Positions 32,840 to 41,377 of a DNA stretch of 64,000 nucleotides are shown here, in pieces (within the stretch, counting starts at the first letter, position 1; each line of letters opens with the position of its first letter). The stretch is taken from contig OZ244969.1 in assembly GCA_965222725.1 (NCBI GenBank), forward strand, positions 3,658,001 through 3,722,000, given 5' to 3'. The notes beneath the pieces were generated by a model. The model saw only the letters and a program-made list of their open reading frames with translations, did not search any database and was not told the DNA's origin. A program made the translations under genes and the position numbers. Source of the DNA: GCA-2748575 sp965222725. Lineage in GTDB: Bacteria; Pseudomonadota; Gammaproteobacteria; Pseudomonadales; Ketobacteraceae.

Positions 32840-33007
32840 TTATTTACCGAATTCCTGAAGTGAAGGCGGTTCTTCGTTCTGCTGCTGACTGGCGCGGAAC
32901 TCGTCTACCTGACTGACCACCATATCTTTTTTCGTTGCCAGATAATCTTTGCTATACCAAAGCACCCCGGCGATTACCGCAATAAGTACGATCTGACTTT
33001 TACTCAT
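32840..33007 (-). CDS. small single-pass membrane protein, 55 residues
   Basis: ATG at 33007 with AGGGAA upstream; stop at 32840. The sequence begins MSKSQIVLIAVIAGVLWYSK, an N-terminal transmembrane helix, then has a charged segment (DYLATKKDMVVSQVDEF) and a polar tail (ASQQQNEEPPSLQEFGK). Composition and start signal look like a genuine small membrane protein. It converges on the outer-membrane protein gene. I do not recognise a family. Confidence 0.6.
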   Translation of the reverse strand: MSKSQIVLIAVIAGVLWYSKDYLATKKDMVVSQVDEFRASQQQNEEPPSLQEFGK

Positions 33008-33121
33008 GATGCATTCCCTATGTCACTGCTCCTGATGTGATCTGATAACCACATAATTCGCCGGTTAATATAGCAAAAACCGGTACGAATGTAATAATCC
33101 CTTGTTGCTAATTCATGTAGG

Positions 33122-33145
33122 AAAAACGCCCTATACAGGGCGTTT
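33122..33145 (-). terminator. terminator of the metallophosphoesterase gene
   Basis: AAACGCCCT (33124-33132) pairs with AGGGCGTTT (33137-33145). On the minus strand it ends in a T-run, 40 bases past the stop at 33183. Confidence 0.8.
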
Positions 33146-33182
33146 CTATACGGTGTGTTTCATGTGTTTTGGGGCTGTGCGC

Positions 33183-35453
33183 TTAAAGCCGGGACAGTAC
33201 CGACTCCGGCACCTGGAAATACAACCGGGTATTGCGATCTTCTGCCAGGCCTTCGGCTGCTTCCAGCCCGCCGTCGCCAAAGAAGAAACCTTCCAGATGA
33301 CGCTCGATATAGGACAGAAAACGGCCACGGTTGCTGACATGCAGTGGGCTGTCGGTAGAGTGGTTCAGCATGGTGGTGGTGATAACACCCGTACCGGATT
33401 CGGGGTCGATCTGAATATCCAGCATGCGGAACTGCTGCGGCCAGTTCACCATGGAGCCTGATTCAATTTCCCAGTAGCTGTGCAGGGCATCGTCGCCGGC
33501 CCGCGCACGGATCGCATTCATATGGGAATGAGCCACCAGATGGGCGATCACGTTGGGGTACTCGTTCAGAATATCAATCAGCAGATAGCCGTTGATGATA
33601 ATGTCTTTCGGCTTGTGGTGGCTGCTGACAATCACCAGTTGCCCGTTGGCAGCGGCATCGTCCAGTTCGGCACGCAGCCAGCTGATGGATTGCAGCGTCA
33701 GCCAGCCTTCCGGGCCCAGGGGCATATTGGTATCCAGAGCAATGTGTTTTACCAGGCCATTGTTACTGTTAAAGCTGTAGTGTTGTTTTTGGTCCAGTGA
33801 ACCCTGCTGTTCAATCACATGCTGCATGCCGTGGCCATGGGGCTGGCTGGTGGAATTAAACATTTCCTGAGCGATATCCGCCTGATCTGCCACCCGGCGG
33901 TCAGCGTCCGGCTCCACTTGCCAGGAACCGTCAAGAAAGTGCAGTAAGAAGCCCAGCAGACTGGGATCATAGCCAAACCAGTTCATATTGCCGGTGGCGA
34001 TGTCATCGTAAAATTCCCGTGTACCGCCGCGGATTTCTTTACCGAACAGGTTCAGCGGTTCGTTGGTGATGGGGAAGTTGCCCAGCATCAGGCCGTCGTG
34101 ATTACCGGTAACGTAGTACCAGGGAATATCCGCCTGATCGCCGCTGCCGTTTAATCCCAGCGCCATAAAGGCATCGTAAGTATCGTTGGGCTTGCCGTCG
34201 GCAAAGGTACCGGGAATCGGATCATCATCGGCACCGGTGTCCGGGTCGATCATGCCGCCGTCCAGCACATCAATACCCAGGCGCACTTCGTTGTACTGAC
34301 TGATATCGATAAAGTCGCCGGTAAAAACGGCCATTTCCACTGGCTTGTTCACGTCCGCTTCATAGTTGCGCAGCGTGCGCACCATATCATCCACCTGATA
34401 GGCAATGTGGGCACTGGCAGGATAATAAGAGGAAGGAATCAGAAACTTCACCGGGTTTACATTCAGCGGGCTTTCATCGTCGCGCATCTGAAAGTCGCTC
34501 ATTACCACAAAGTGCTGCACGTCCACCATGTTATTGCTGTTTACTGCAGGAACAAAATCCTCGCGATCCACATGGGGCGCATCCTGACCAATACTGGCAA
34601 CACGCTCTTTGTATTGCACGTACATATCAAACAGGGAACCTTCACCTTCGCCGTCCACAATCAGTGGTGCGTTCAGCGCACTGAAAATAAACTCCAGCGG
34701 AGAATTGCCTGGGCGGGTGGTGTTGCTCAGCATCAGTTCAAATACTTCGGCGGCTTCTTCTTCAATGCCGGGCAGAGCGCTGATCTGATCCTGGCTTACC
34801 TGCGGATAGTTAAAATCCATCAGGTTTTGCTGTGCAGTGCGATTGGAATTCTGCTGGTAGGCTTTGGGTAACAACTCAGTTGTACTGTGCTGGAACACAA
34901 TCATGTGATCGTCGGATACCAGCGGTTTGCCTACCAGGTTTTCTGCCTGGGCACTGAAGCTGGCCGGTGCCTGGGTAAAGTTAAGGGAAAGGTCTGCTGC
35001 AGCGTCGTGAATGCTGCTGGTAATCAGTACGCCGTTGGCAGGTGACAGGTCGTAATCCAGGGTTAACAGAAAACGTTCGATGTTTTCTTCTGTTTGCTGA
35101 TCGCCACCGGCCAGATCGTTCAGGGTCAGCTCGGCGCTGGCCGGCGCGCTGCCCAGTTCGATATCGCCTACGTAAAAGGTAATCGTATCGCCGGCGCGGT
35201 AATCATAGTGGCCGGTATCGCTGGTAAAACCGGCTTCACTTTCCGATTCGTACCGCACGCCCTGTAGCCCGATAATCTGACCCTGCAGTGTAGGCCCCTC
35301 GTTGGGGGTGGCCTGCTGAGTGGACTGGTTCTGAATGGGATCGGGGCTGGAGCCGGAACCCTGGGATGAGCTGGAGGATCCACCGCCACCGCAACCGGTG
35401 ATTATCAGTGGAAGGAGTGTAGAAAGAGCAACGAGTTGATTGGTTTTTTTCAT
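33183..35453 (-). CDS. metallophosphoesterase-family lipoprotein
   Basis: A 756-residue predicted lipoprotein: signal peptide with lipobox ITGC (C21), followed by a Gly/Ser-rich tether. The calcineurin-like core is in the second half: SDFQMRD, TGDFID, TGNHDG, VSSHHKP and AHSHMNA, which supply the usual dimetal Asp, Asn and His ligands. The layout fits the TIGR03768-type family of large extracytoplasmic metallophosphoesterases. The first 250 residues resemble no domain I know. The GNHD and HSH motifs are intact, so it should be active. Substrate unknown; phosphate acquisition or envelope remodelling are possible. Confidence 0.82.
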   Translation of the reverse strand: MKKTNQLVALSTLLPLIITGCGGGGSSSSSQGSGSSPDPIQNQSTQQATPNEGPTLQGQIIGLQGVRYESESEAGFTSDTGHYDYRAGDTITFYVGDIELGSAPASAELTLNDLAGGDQQTEENIERFLLTLDYDLSPANGVLITSSIHDAAADLSLNFTQAPASFSAQAENLVGKPLVSDDHMIVFQHSTTELLPKAYQQNSNRTAQQNLMDFNYPQVSQDQISALPGIEEEAAEVFELMLSNTTRPGNSPLEFIFSALNAPLIVDGEGEGSLFDMYVQYKERVASIGQDAPHVDREDFVPAVNSNNMVDVQHFVVMSDFQMRDDESPLNVNPVKFLIPSSYYPASAHIAYQVDDMVRTLRNYEADVNKPVEMAVFTGDFIDISQYNEVRLGIDVLDGGMIDPDTGADDDPIPGTFADGKPNDTYDAFMALGLNGSGDQADIPWYYVTGNHDGLMLGNFPITNEPLNLFGKEIRGGTREFYDDIATGNMNWFGYDPSLLGFLLHFLDGSWQVEPDADRRVADQADIAQEMFNSTSQPHGHGMQHVIEQQGSLDQKQHYSFNSNNGLVKHIALDTNMPLGPEGWLTLQSISWLRAELDDAAANGQLVIVSSHHKPKDIIINGYLLIDILNEYPNVIAHLVAHSHMNAIRARAGDDALHSYWEIESGSMVNWPQQFRMLDIQIDPESGTGVITTTMLNHSTDSPLHVSNRGRFLSYIERHLEGFFFGDGGLEAAEGLAEDRNTRLYFQVPESVLSRL

Positions 35454-35849
35454 AGCAGCAAAGTTATAGTTATTAGATAAAAAGACGTAATGAAAATGTA
35501 ATGAGCTTATGATAACGGCATGATATCAATTTCAATGTCATCTTTCTGTAACATTGGGTTATCTAATTTGGGGTAGCTGGGGTCAAAACTGTTGCAGTGT
35601 GAGTGTGGGTATTGCCTGAGCCTGTGGGTGGTTAAGCAATGTAAACCATTTGATGGCGCATACGGCACGCCTTGCGGCGGGTCCAGCCGGTCACCAGGTT
35701 TCTGTGACTGATTCCATTTCTGCAACAGTGTTATTCGAAGGTTTTCGTGGATTTTACGTGTTTAATCCTATACTTAGTCACCTTTGACTAATCTGATAAG
35801 ATTATTTTCTTTGGCCGGGCACGGCGTCGTTTTTTTTAAAGGGTAAGGT
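35454..35849. other. intergenic region before the RND pump
   Basis: A 396-base gap between the divergent metallophosphoesterase and RND genes. The left 300 bases show no gene; the operator-like dyads lie at the right end. Confidence 0.5.
35774..35804. promoter_or_regulatory. two overlapping dyads upstream of the RND pump operon
   Basis: TTAGTCA-CCTT-TGACTAA (35774-35791) is a perfect 7-bp dyad; TAATCT-GATA-AGATTA (35789-35804) is a perfect 6-bp dyad overlapping it. They lie 46 bases before the adaptor start, a normal repressor position, but no regulator gene adjoins. Confidence 0.5.
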
Positions 35850-36965
35850 ATGAGTAAAACCACGATCATCGTGGCGTTGGCCATTGTGTTGGCGGTTGGT
35901 GCGTTGGCGAGCACCAAGGCGTTGCAGTTTCAAACGCTGGGATCTATGGAGAATCCACAGGCTCCGGCAATTGTCACCTTTGCCGAGGCCAAATCCGGCA
36001 GCTGGGAAAATGTAATTGAGACCGTGGGCTCACTGGAGGCGGTGGACGGTATTGTCGTTGCCGCAGAAGAGCCCGGCAAGATCGTGAAGATCGCCTTTCA
36101 GCCCGGCACCCATGTGGCCGCCGGAGATTTGCTGGTGCAGCAGGATGTCAGTATCGAGCAGGCCCAGCTGCGTTCGGCGGAAGCGGCGGCGGAGCTGGCT
36201 GCCAGCAATCTCAGCCGGGTAAAGCGCCTTTTGAAGCAGAACAGTGCCTCCCAGTCGGATGTGGATAAGGCCCGTGCCGAAGCCCGCCAGGCCGATGCTC
36301 TGGTGGATGAAGTCAAAGCCCGTATCACCAAGAAATCCATACGTGCCCCCTTTGATGGCCGGTTGGGAGTGCGTCAGGTCAGCCTGGGGCAGGATCTGCG
36401 CGTGGGGGACCCGCTGGTGGTGTTGCAGCGCCTGAATCCCATACAGGTGAACTTTGTGATGCCGCAGCGCAAATTGCCGTCCTTGTCCCTGGGGCTGCCG
36501 GTAAGGGTAGGCCTAGAAGGGCTGCCGTTTGTGGTGGAAGGCAAAGTGACTGCCATCAGCCCGGAAGTGGATTCGGTGACACGTAATGTGCTGTTACAGG
36601 CCCAGATCGAAAACCCGGACGAAAAGCTGCTTCCCGGAATGTATGTCACCATTGGTGTGGTGCTTCCTGAATCCCGGAATGTGGTGGCGGTGCCGGCTAC
36701 CGCCATTCTCTATGCGCCTTTTGGCAATTCGGTGTTTGTGATTGAAGACAATCCGGATGAATCCGTGGGCGGTAAGGTGGTACGCCAGCAGATAGTGACC
36801 ACAGGCACCAACCGGGGTGACTTTGTTGAGGTGCTTGCCGGACTGAAAGGGGGCGAGACCGTTGTCAGTACCGGCGCTTTTAAACTGTTTAACGGCCAGC
36901 CGGTTAAGCCTGATAACAGCAAGGCCCCGGAATTCAGCATGAACCCCAACCCCAAAGACTCCTGA
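35850..36965 (+). CDS. RND efflux periplasmic adaptor (membrane-fusion protein)
   Basis: A 371-residue adaptor linking the RND pump to an outer-membrane channel. The N-terminal hydrophobic segment (IIVALAIVLAVGALAS) anchors it without a lipobox. A lipoyl half-motif (VVAAEEPGKIVKIAFQPGTHVAAGDLLVQQD) is followed by a helical hairpin (about 95-150, alanine-rich, NSASQSDVDKARAEARQ), the second lipoyl half (IRAPFDGRLGVRQVSLGQDLRVGDPL), then beta-barrel and membrane-proximal domains. Shine-Dalgarno GGGTAAGG precedes the ATG. It forms an operon with the pump 27 bases downstream; no outer-membrane factor gene is in the operon. Confidence 0.92.
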   Translation: MSKTTIIVALAIVLAVGALASTKALQFQTLGSMENPQAPAIVTFAEAKSGSWENVIETVGSLEAVDGIVVAAEEPGKIVKIAFQPGTHVAAGDLLVQQDVSIEQAQLRSAEAAAELAASNLSRVKRLLKQNSASQSDVDKARAEARQADALVDEVKARITKKSIRAPFDGRLGVRQVSLGQDLRVGDPLVVLQRLNPIQVNFVMPQRKLPSLSLGLPVRVGLEGLPFVVEGKVTAISPEVDSVTRNVLLQAQIENPDEKLLPGMYVTIGVVLPESRNVVAVPATAILYAPFGNSVFVIEDNPDESVGGKVVRQQIVTTGTNRGDFVEVLAGLKGGETVVSTGAFKLFNGQPVKPDNSKAPEFSMNPNPKDS

Positions 36966-36992
36966 CCGGGATAGCAGGAGCCCAGAGAACTC

Positions 36993-39900
36993 ATGAAGAT
37001 TACCGATATATTTGTTCACCGCCCGGTACTGGCAACAGTGGTCAGCCTGATCATTGTTATTGCCGGGCTGCAGGCGGCCGGGTCGCTTAATGTGCGCCAG
37101 TTTCCCCGTAGCGACAACGCCGCGGTTACCGTCACCACAGCATACGTAGGCGCCGATGCCGAACTGGTGCGCGGCTTTATTACCACGCCGATTGAGCGCG
37201 CCATTGCCGCCGCCGATGGTATTGATTACATCGAATCGAAAAGTGGCCAGGGTGTTTCCACCATTACCGCCCGCTTGCGGATTAATTATGATCCGGTAAA
37301 AGCCCTGGCGGAAATCAGCGCCAAGGTGGATCAGGTGCGGGGCGATCTGCCACCGGAATCGGAAGTACCGGTGATCAATGTGGTATCCGCCGACAGCCAG
37401 TTTGCCTCAGCCTATCTCAGTTTCCGTTCCGATATTCTGGAACAGAACCAGATTACCGATTACCTGATAAGAGTGGTGCAGCCCCGTTTGGCAGCTTTGC
37501 CTGGCGTACAGCGTGCGGAAATATTCGGCGAACGTACCTTTGCCATGAGGATCTGGCTGGACCCCAAAAAAATGGCCGCTCTTTATGTCACACCCACCGA
37601 TGTTCAGCAGGCACTGGTGAATAACAATGTTCTGAGTGCGGTGGGGCAAACCAAAGGTTCTCTGGTGAAGGTGAATATTTCCACCGACACCAATCTGCAA
37701 TCCGTAGCAGAATTCGAGCGCCTGGTGGTGCGGGAATCTGACGGTGCCACCATACGCCTGGAGGATGTGGCCCGTGTCAGTCTGGGGGCAGAAAACTACG
37801 ATACGGACACTCGTTTTAATGGGGATACAGCGGTGTTTATGGGGATCTTCCCGTTACCCAACGCCAATGCCATTGAAGTGATTGAGCGGGTACGCCAGGA
37901 AATGGTGGAAATCAAAAAAGGACTGCCCACCGGACTGATTGGCGAACTGAATTACGACACCACCGAATATATCAATAACGCCATCAAGGAAGTGGTGATT
38001 ACCCTTACCGAAACACTGTGCATCGTGATACTGGTGATCTTTTTATTTTTGGGTTCGGTGCGCTCTGCCATTATTCCGGTGGTGGCTATTCCGGTTTCTT
38101 TGATTGGTGCGGTGTTTCTGATTCAGCTGTTCGGTTTTTCCCTGAACCTGCTGACCCTGCTGGCCATTGTATTGGCCGTGGGCCTGGTGGTAGACGACGC
38201 CATCGTCGTGGTGGAAAACGTGGAGCGCCACCTTAGCGAAGGCCAGTCGCCTTTTATGGCGGCCATTTATGGTGCCCGTGAACTGGTTGGCCCTATTATT
38301 TCCATGACAGTGACCCTGGCTGCCGTTTATTTGCCCATTGCCTTTCAGGGTGGTTTGACGGGTTCCCTGTTCCGGGAATTCGCTTTAACGCTGGCGGGCG
38401 CGGTGATTATATCCGGCGTGGTGGCGCTGACGTTATCCCCCATGATGGCTAATCGCTTGCTGAAGACCGGCATGGATAAACAGGGCTTTACCGGTTATGT
38501 GCATCATCTTTTTGAACGCCTCAAGCACGGTTACCGTAAGGCACTGACCAGCGCTATGGAGCATCGCAAGCCGTTGTATGTGGCCTGGATTGTATTCAGT
38601 TTACTGACCGTGCCCATGTTTATGTTTTCTTCCAAGGAGCTGGCTCCCCAGGAAGACCAGAGCATTATCTTCGGGATTCTCGACAGTCCCGCCAATGCCA
38701 CCCTGGAACAAACCGCCTACTTTGCCGAGCAGGCCAACCAGGTATTTATGGATGTGCCGGAAACGGATTTTACCTTTCAGATCACCCATGCAGCCGGCGG
38801 TTTTGCGGCCATGGCAGCGGTGCCCTGGGAGCAGCGCGATCGTACTGTGTTTGAACTGTTGCCTGACCTGAACAGTGAGCTGGGCGCGATACCCGGGATT
38901 CAGATGTTCCCGGTGGCACCACCATCTTTACCCGGTGGTGGGGATTTTCCGGTGGAGTTTGTGATTGCCGCAACGGCGGACACGCCCGAAATTCTGGCCT
39001 TTGCCAAACAGTTACAGGAAGCGGCGGCACAAAGCGGTATGTTCGCGTTTCCGCCGCAACTGGACGTTAAATACGATCAGCCCAAAGCCACCATTCATAT
39101 CGATCCGGACAAAGTGGCGGACATGGGGTTAACCATGGCACAGGTGAGCCGTGACCTGGGAATCATGATGGGCGGTGGCCATGTAAACCGCTTTGATCTG
39201 AGCGGCCGCAGTTACAAGGTGATTCCCCAGGTGGCCCGCAGTGAACGTCTGAATCCGGAGCAGCTCCATGGCATTTATATCACCGGGCCGGAAGGAAAAA
39301 TGATACCGCTGACCTCCATTGCCACTATCAGTCAGTCGGTGGAGCCCCGTTCGCTGCATCGTATGCAGCAAATGAACTCGGTCAAAATCAGCGGTGTTGC
39401 CATTCGCCCACTGGATGACACCCTGGCGTTTCTGGAAAAAGAAGCCGCAAAAATCCTTCCCCAGGGATATACCGTGGATTACACCGGTGAATCCCGGCAG
39501 TTGCGGGTAGAGGGCAACAAATTCCTGCCGGCCTTCAGCCTGGCCATGGCGCTGATTTTTCTGGTGCTGGCAGCCCAGTTCAACAGCTTCCGTGATCCTT
39601 TTGTGATTCTGGCGGGCTCGGTACCGCTGGCCATGTTTGGTGCCTTGATTTTTACCTTCCTGAATATGCCGGCTCCCGGTGTGCCATTCTGGACCAATGG
39701 CTGGACCACCACCCTGAATATTTATTCTCAGGTGGGGCTGGTGACACTGGTGGGGCTGGTGGCCAAGAACGGTATTCTGATTGTGGAGTTTGCCAATCAT
39801 TTGCAGGAAAAAGGGCAGTCTGCCAAAGAGGCGGTGATTGAAGCTTCCATCACCCGCTTGCGGCCGATACTGATGACGACGGTTGCCACCATGGCGGGCC

Positions 39901-40103
39901 ACTTCCCGCTGGTGCTGGTTTCCGGTGCCGGTGCGGCGGCGCGTAATTCCATTGGCCTGGTGCTGGTGGGGGGAATGGGGATTGGTACGTTGTTCACCCT
40001 GTTTGTGGTGCCGGCTTTGTATCTGTTATTCAGTAGCAAGGTAAAACGAACCGCTCCTTCCACAGAAGCGGTTCCGGCGGAGCCTGCCCGGCAGGCAGTT
40101 TAG
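36993..40103 (+). CDS. RND multidrug efflux permease (HAE1 family, MexI-like)
   Basis: A proton-driven inner-membrane exporter of 1036 residues. It has twelve transmembrane helices and two large periplasmic loops, in the standard duplicated layout. The proton-relay pair D401-D402 lies in helix 4 (GLVVDDAIVVVENVERH). The opening ITDIFVHRPVLATVVSLIIV and the loop sequence GDLPPESEVPVINVV match the MexI/MexQ/MdtB-type branch. It depends on the preceding adaptor and a TolC-like channel encoded elsewhere. Expression is probably governed by the dyads at 35774-35804. Substrates cannot be read from sequence. Confidence 0.93.
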   Translation: MKITDIFVHRPVLATVVSLIIVIAGLQAAGSLNVRQFPRSDNAAVTVTTAYVGADAELVRGFITTPIERAIAAADGIDYIESKSGQGVSTITARLRINYDPVKALAEISAKVDQVRGDLPPESEVPVINVVSADSQFASAYLSFRSDILEQNQITDYLIRVVQPRLAALPGVQRAEIFGERTFAMRIWLDPKKMAALYVTPTDVQQALVNNNVLSAVGQTKGSLVKVNISTDTNLQSVAEFERLVVRESDGATIRLEDVARVSLGAENYDTDTRFNGDTAVFMGIFPLPNANAIEVIERVRQEMVEIKKGLPTGLIGELNYDTTEYINNAIKEVVITLTETLCIVILVIFLFLGSVRSAIIPVVAIPVSLIGAVFLIQLFGFSLNLLTLLAIVLAVGLVVDDAIVVVENVERHLSEGQSPFMAAIYGARELVGPIISMTVTLAAVYLPIAFQGGLTGSLFREFALTLAGAVIISGVVALTLSPMMANRLLKTGMDKQGFTGYVHHLFERLKHGYRKALTSAMEHRKPLYVAWIVFSLLTVPMFMFSSKELAPQEDQSIIFGILDSPANATLEQTAYFAEQANQVFMDVPETDFTFQITHAAGGFAAMAAVPWEQRDRTVFELLPDLNSELGAIPGIQMFPVAPPSLPGGGDFPVEFVIAATADTPEILAFAKQLQEAAAQSGMFAFPPQLDVKYDQPKATIHIDPDKVADMGLTMAQVSRDLGIMMGGGHVNRFDLSGRSYKVIPQVARSERLNPEQLHGIYITGPEGKMIPLTSIATISQSVEPRSLHRMQQMNSVKISGVAIRPLDDTLAFLEKEAAKILPQGYTVDYTGESRQLRVEGNKFLPAFSLAMALIFLVLAAQFNSFRDPFVILAGSVPLAMFGALIFTFLNMPAPGVPFWTNGWTTTLNIYSQVGLVTLVGLVAKNGILIVEFANHLQEKGQSAKEAVIEASITRLRPILMTTVATMAGHFPLVLVSGAGAAARNSIGLVLVGGMGIGTLFTLFVVPALYLLFSSKVKRTAPSTEAVPAEPARQAV

Positions 40104-40115
40104 GGCCTGACAGGC

Positions 40116-41234
40116 TCAGTAAGTGGAAAACTCCCAGTTAAACCCCTGATCCGGTGTCAGGGGTAATCCGTTTTCATCCTTTATTCCCGGAGCCAGTGCC
40201 ACTTTGTAGGTGGTATTGGGTTCCAGCGGAGCCTGGGGGTAAAAGATGATCATATGAGATTCGGCCACCGGGTTGTTCATGTAGGTGCGCATATTAAAAC
40301 GGCCGGCCACGGTGTCTCCCGATTCGCTGGTTACCACAAAGTGTTCGCTGTTTACTGTGTTGGGAATAATGCCACGATCCGCAATCACCCCAATCTGGGC
40401 ATCGGTGCGCACGTTATGATGGGGCACCGCCGAGCCTGGTTCGGGGAATGGCATCAGGGTGGCCCGTTTGCTTTCTTCCTGTTCATTCAGCCGGTCCCAC
40501 AGGTAATCGTATAAACGGGCGGAGGTCACTGTCATCTGATCAATGCCACCGGGATAGGTGATGTAATTGTCCCGGGCCCAGGGAATATTGCGACTGCCTT
40601 CGGCATAGGCAAAGGGGAAAATGGCAAACTCACCGATCATGCCGATCCGTATCAGGCTGCCGCCTATCAGCAGCTCCAGCCAGTTCACCCGGCCCAGTCC
40701 CATGTCTTCAAAGGTATAGAATAATTCATAGAAGGGAATAAACCAGGTTCTGGGAATGGATGCCTGCCGGTTGGGGTAATCGGCAATCACAAAAAAATCG
40801 ATGTCCTGATCAGCCGTATCCGAGGTGCCATCCTGCTCGGCGATTTTTGGCAGCAGCAGGGCGTCCGTTACCTGATCCTGAAAGCCGTGGCCGACCGATC
40901 CCATCAAGTGTACCGCCAGCTTGCCGCAGTAACTGTTGCTGAGGTAGCGGCCCAGACACAACTTTTTTATGCGCGGAATATAGGCGTTCTGGAAGGGTGC
41001 CCAGTGCGAGGCTTCACCCCAGCGGTAATCCAGGGGGTAGCCGCCATCCGGGAAGGACGTGGAACTGCGCAGGGCATCCGGGTATTTGCGAATCAGTTGT
41101 TTAAGGTCGATATCTTCAATCAGGTCAACGGCCTGTTCGCTCACCACCAGGTGGGTGGCAATGCCAGATGCCATCAGGTTATGACACCAGAGTGCGGCCA
41201 GCAGGGAGAGAGTCCCCAGTATTGTTTTTTTCAT
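40116..41234 (-). CDS. zinc-dependent phospholipase C-like protein with C-terminal Ig-like domain
   Basis: A 372-residue exported protein with a signal peptide ending around LMASG. The N-terminal part resembles the zinc-dependent phospholipase C family: ASGIATHLVVSEQAV (H28), the aspartate in SSTSFPDGGY, ASHWAPF and HLMGSVGHGFQDQVTD, giving His/Asp zinc ligands in the expected order. The C-terminal about 100 residues (GIIPNTVNSEHFVVTSESGDTVAGRF to GFNWEFSTY) form a Big_5/SbsA-type Ig-like domain. It probably cleaves a phospholipid or phosphodiester outside the cell or in the periplasm. It converges on the RND pump gene with 12 bases between stops. Confidence 0.72.
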   Translation of the reverse strand: MKKTILGTLSLLAALWCHNLMASGIATHLVVSEQAVDLIEDIDLKQLIRKYPDALRSSTSFPDGGYPLDYRWGEASHWAPFQNAYIPRIKKLCLGRYLSNSYCGKLAVHLMGSVGHGFQDQVTDALLLPKIAEQDGTSDTADQDIDFFVIADYPNRQASIPRTWFIPFYELFYTFEDMGLGRVNWLELLIGGSLIRIGMIGEFAIFPFAYAEGSRNIPWARDNYITYPGGIDQMTVTSARLYDYLWDRLNEQEESKRATLMPFPEPGSAVPHHNVRTDAQIGVIADRGIIPNTVNSEHFVVTSESGDTVAGRFNMRTYMNNPVAESHMIIFYPQAPLEPNTTYKVALAPGIKDENGLPLTPDQGFNWEFSTY

Positions 41235-41377
41235 GAAAAGGGCCCGTTCAGGGTTTTTGTTATTGTTAACGGCAATTGAGTAAAAATCACACTAATTGCA
41301 CTAACGTACCATAAGTTTCTGACAAGAAAAAGTCTGCTTCCTGTGACAGTGTCCATTCAGGTGCAATTTGGTCGATA

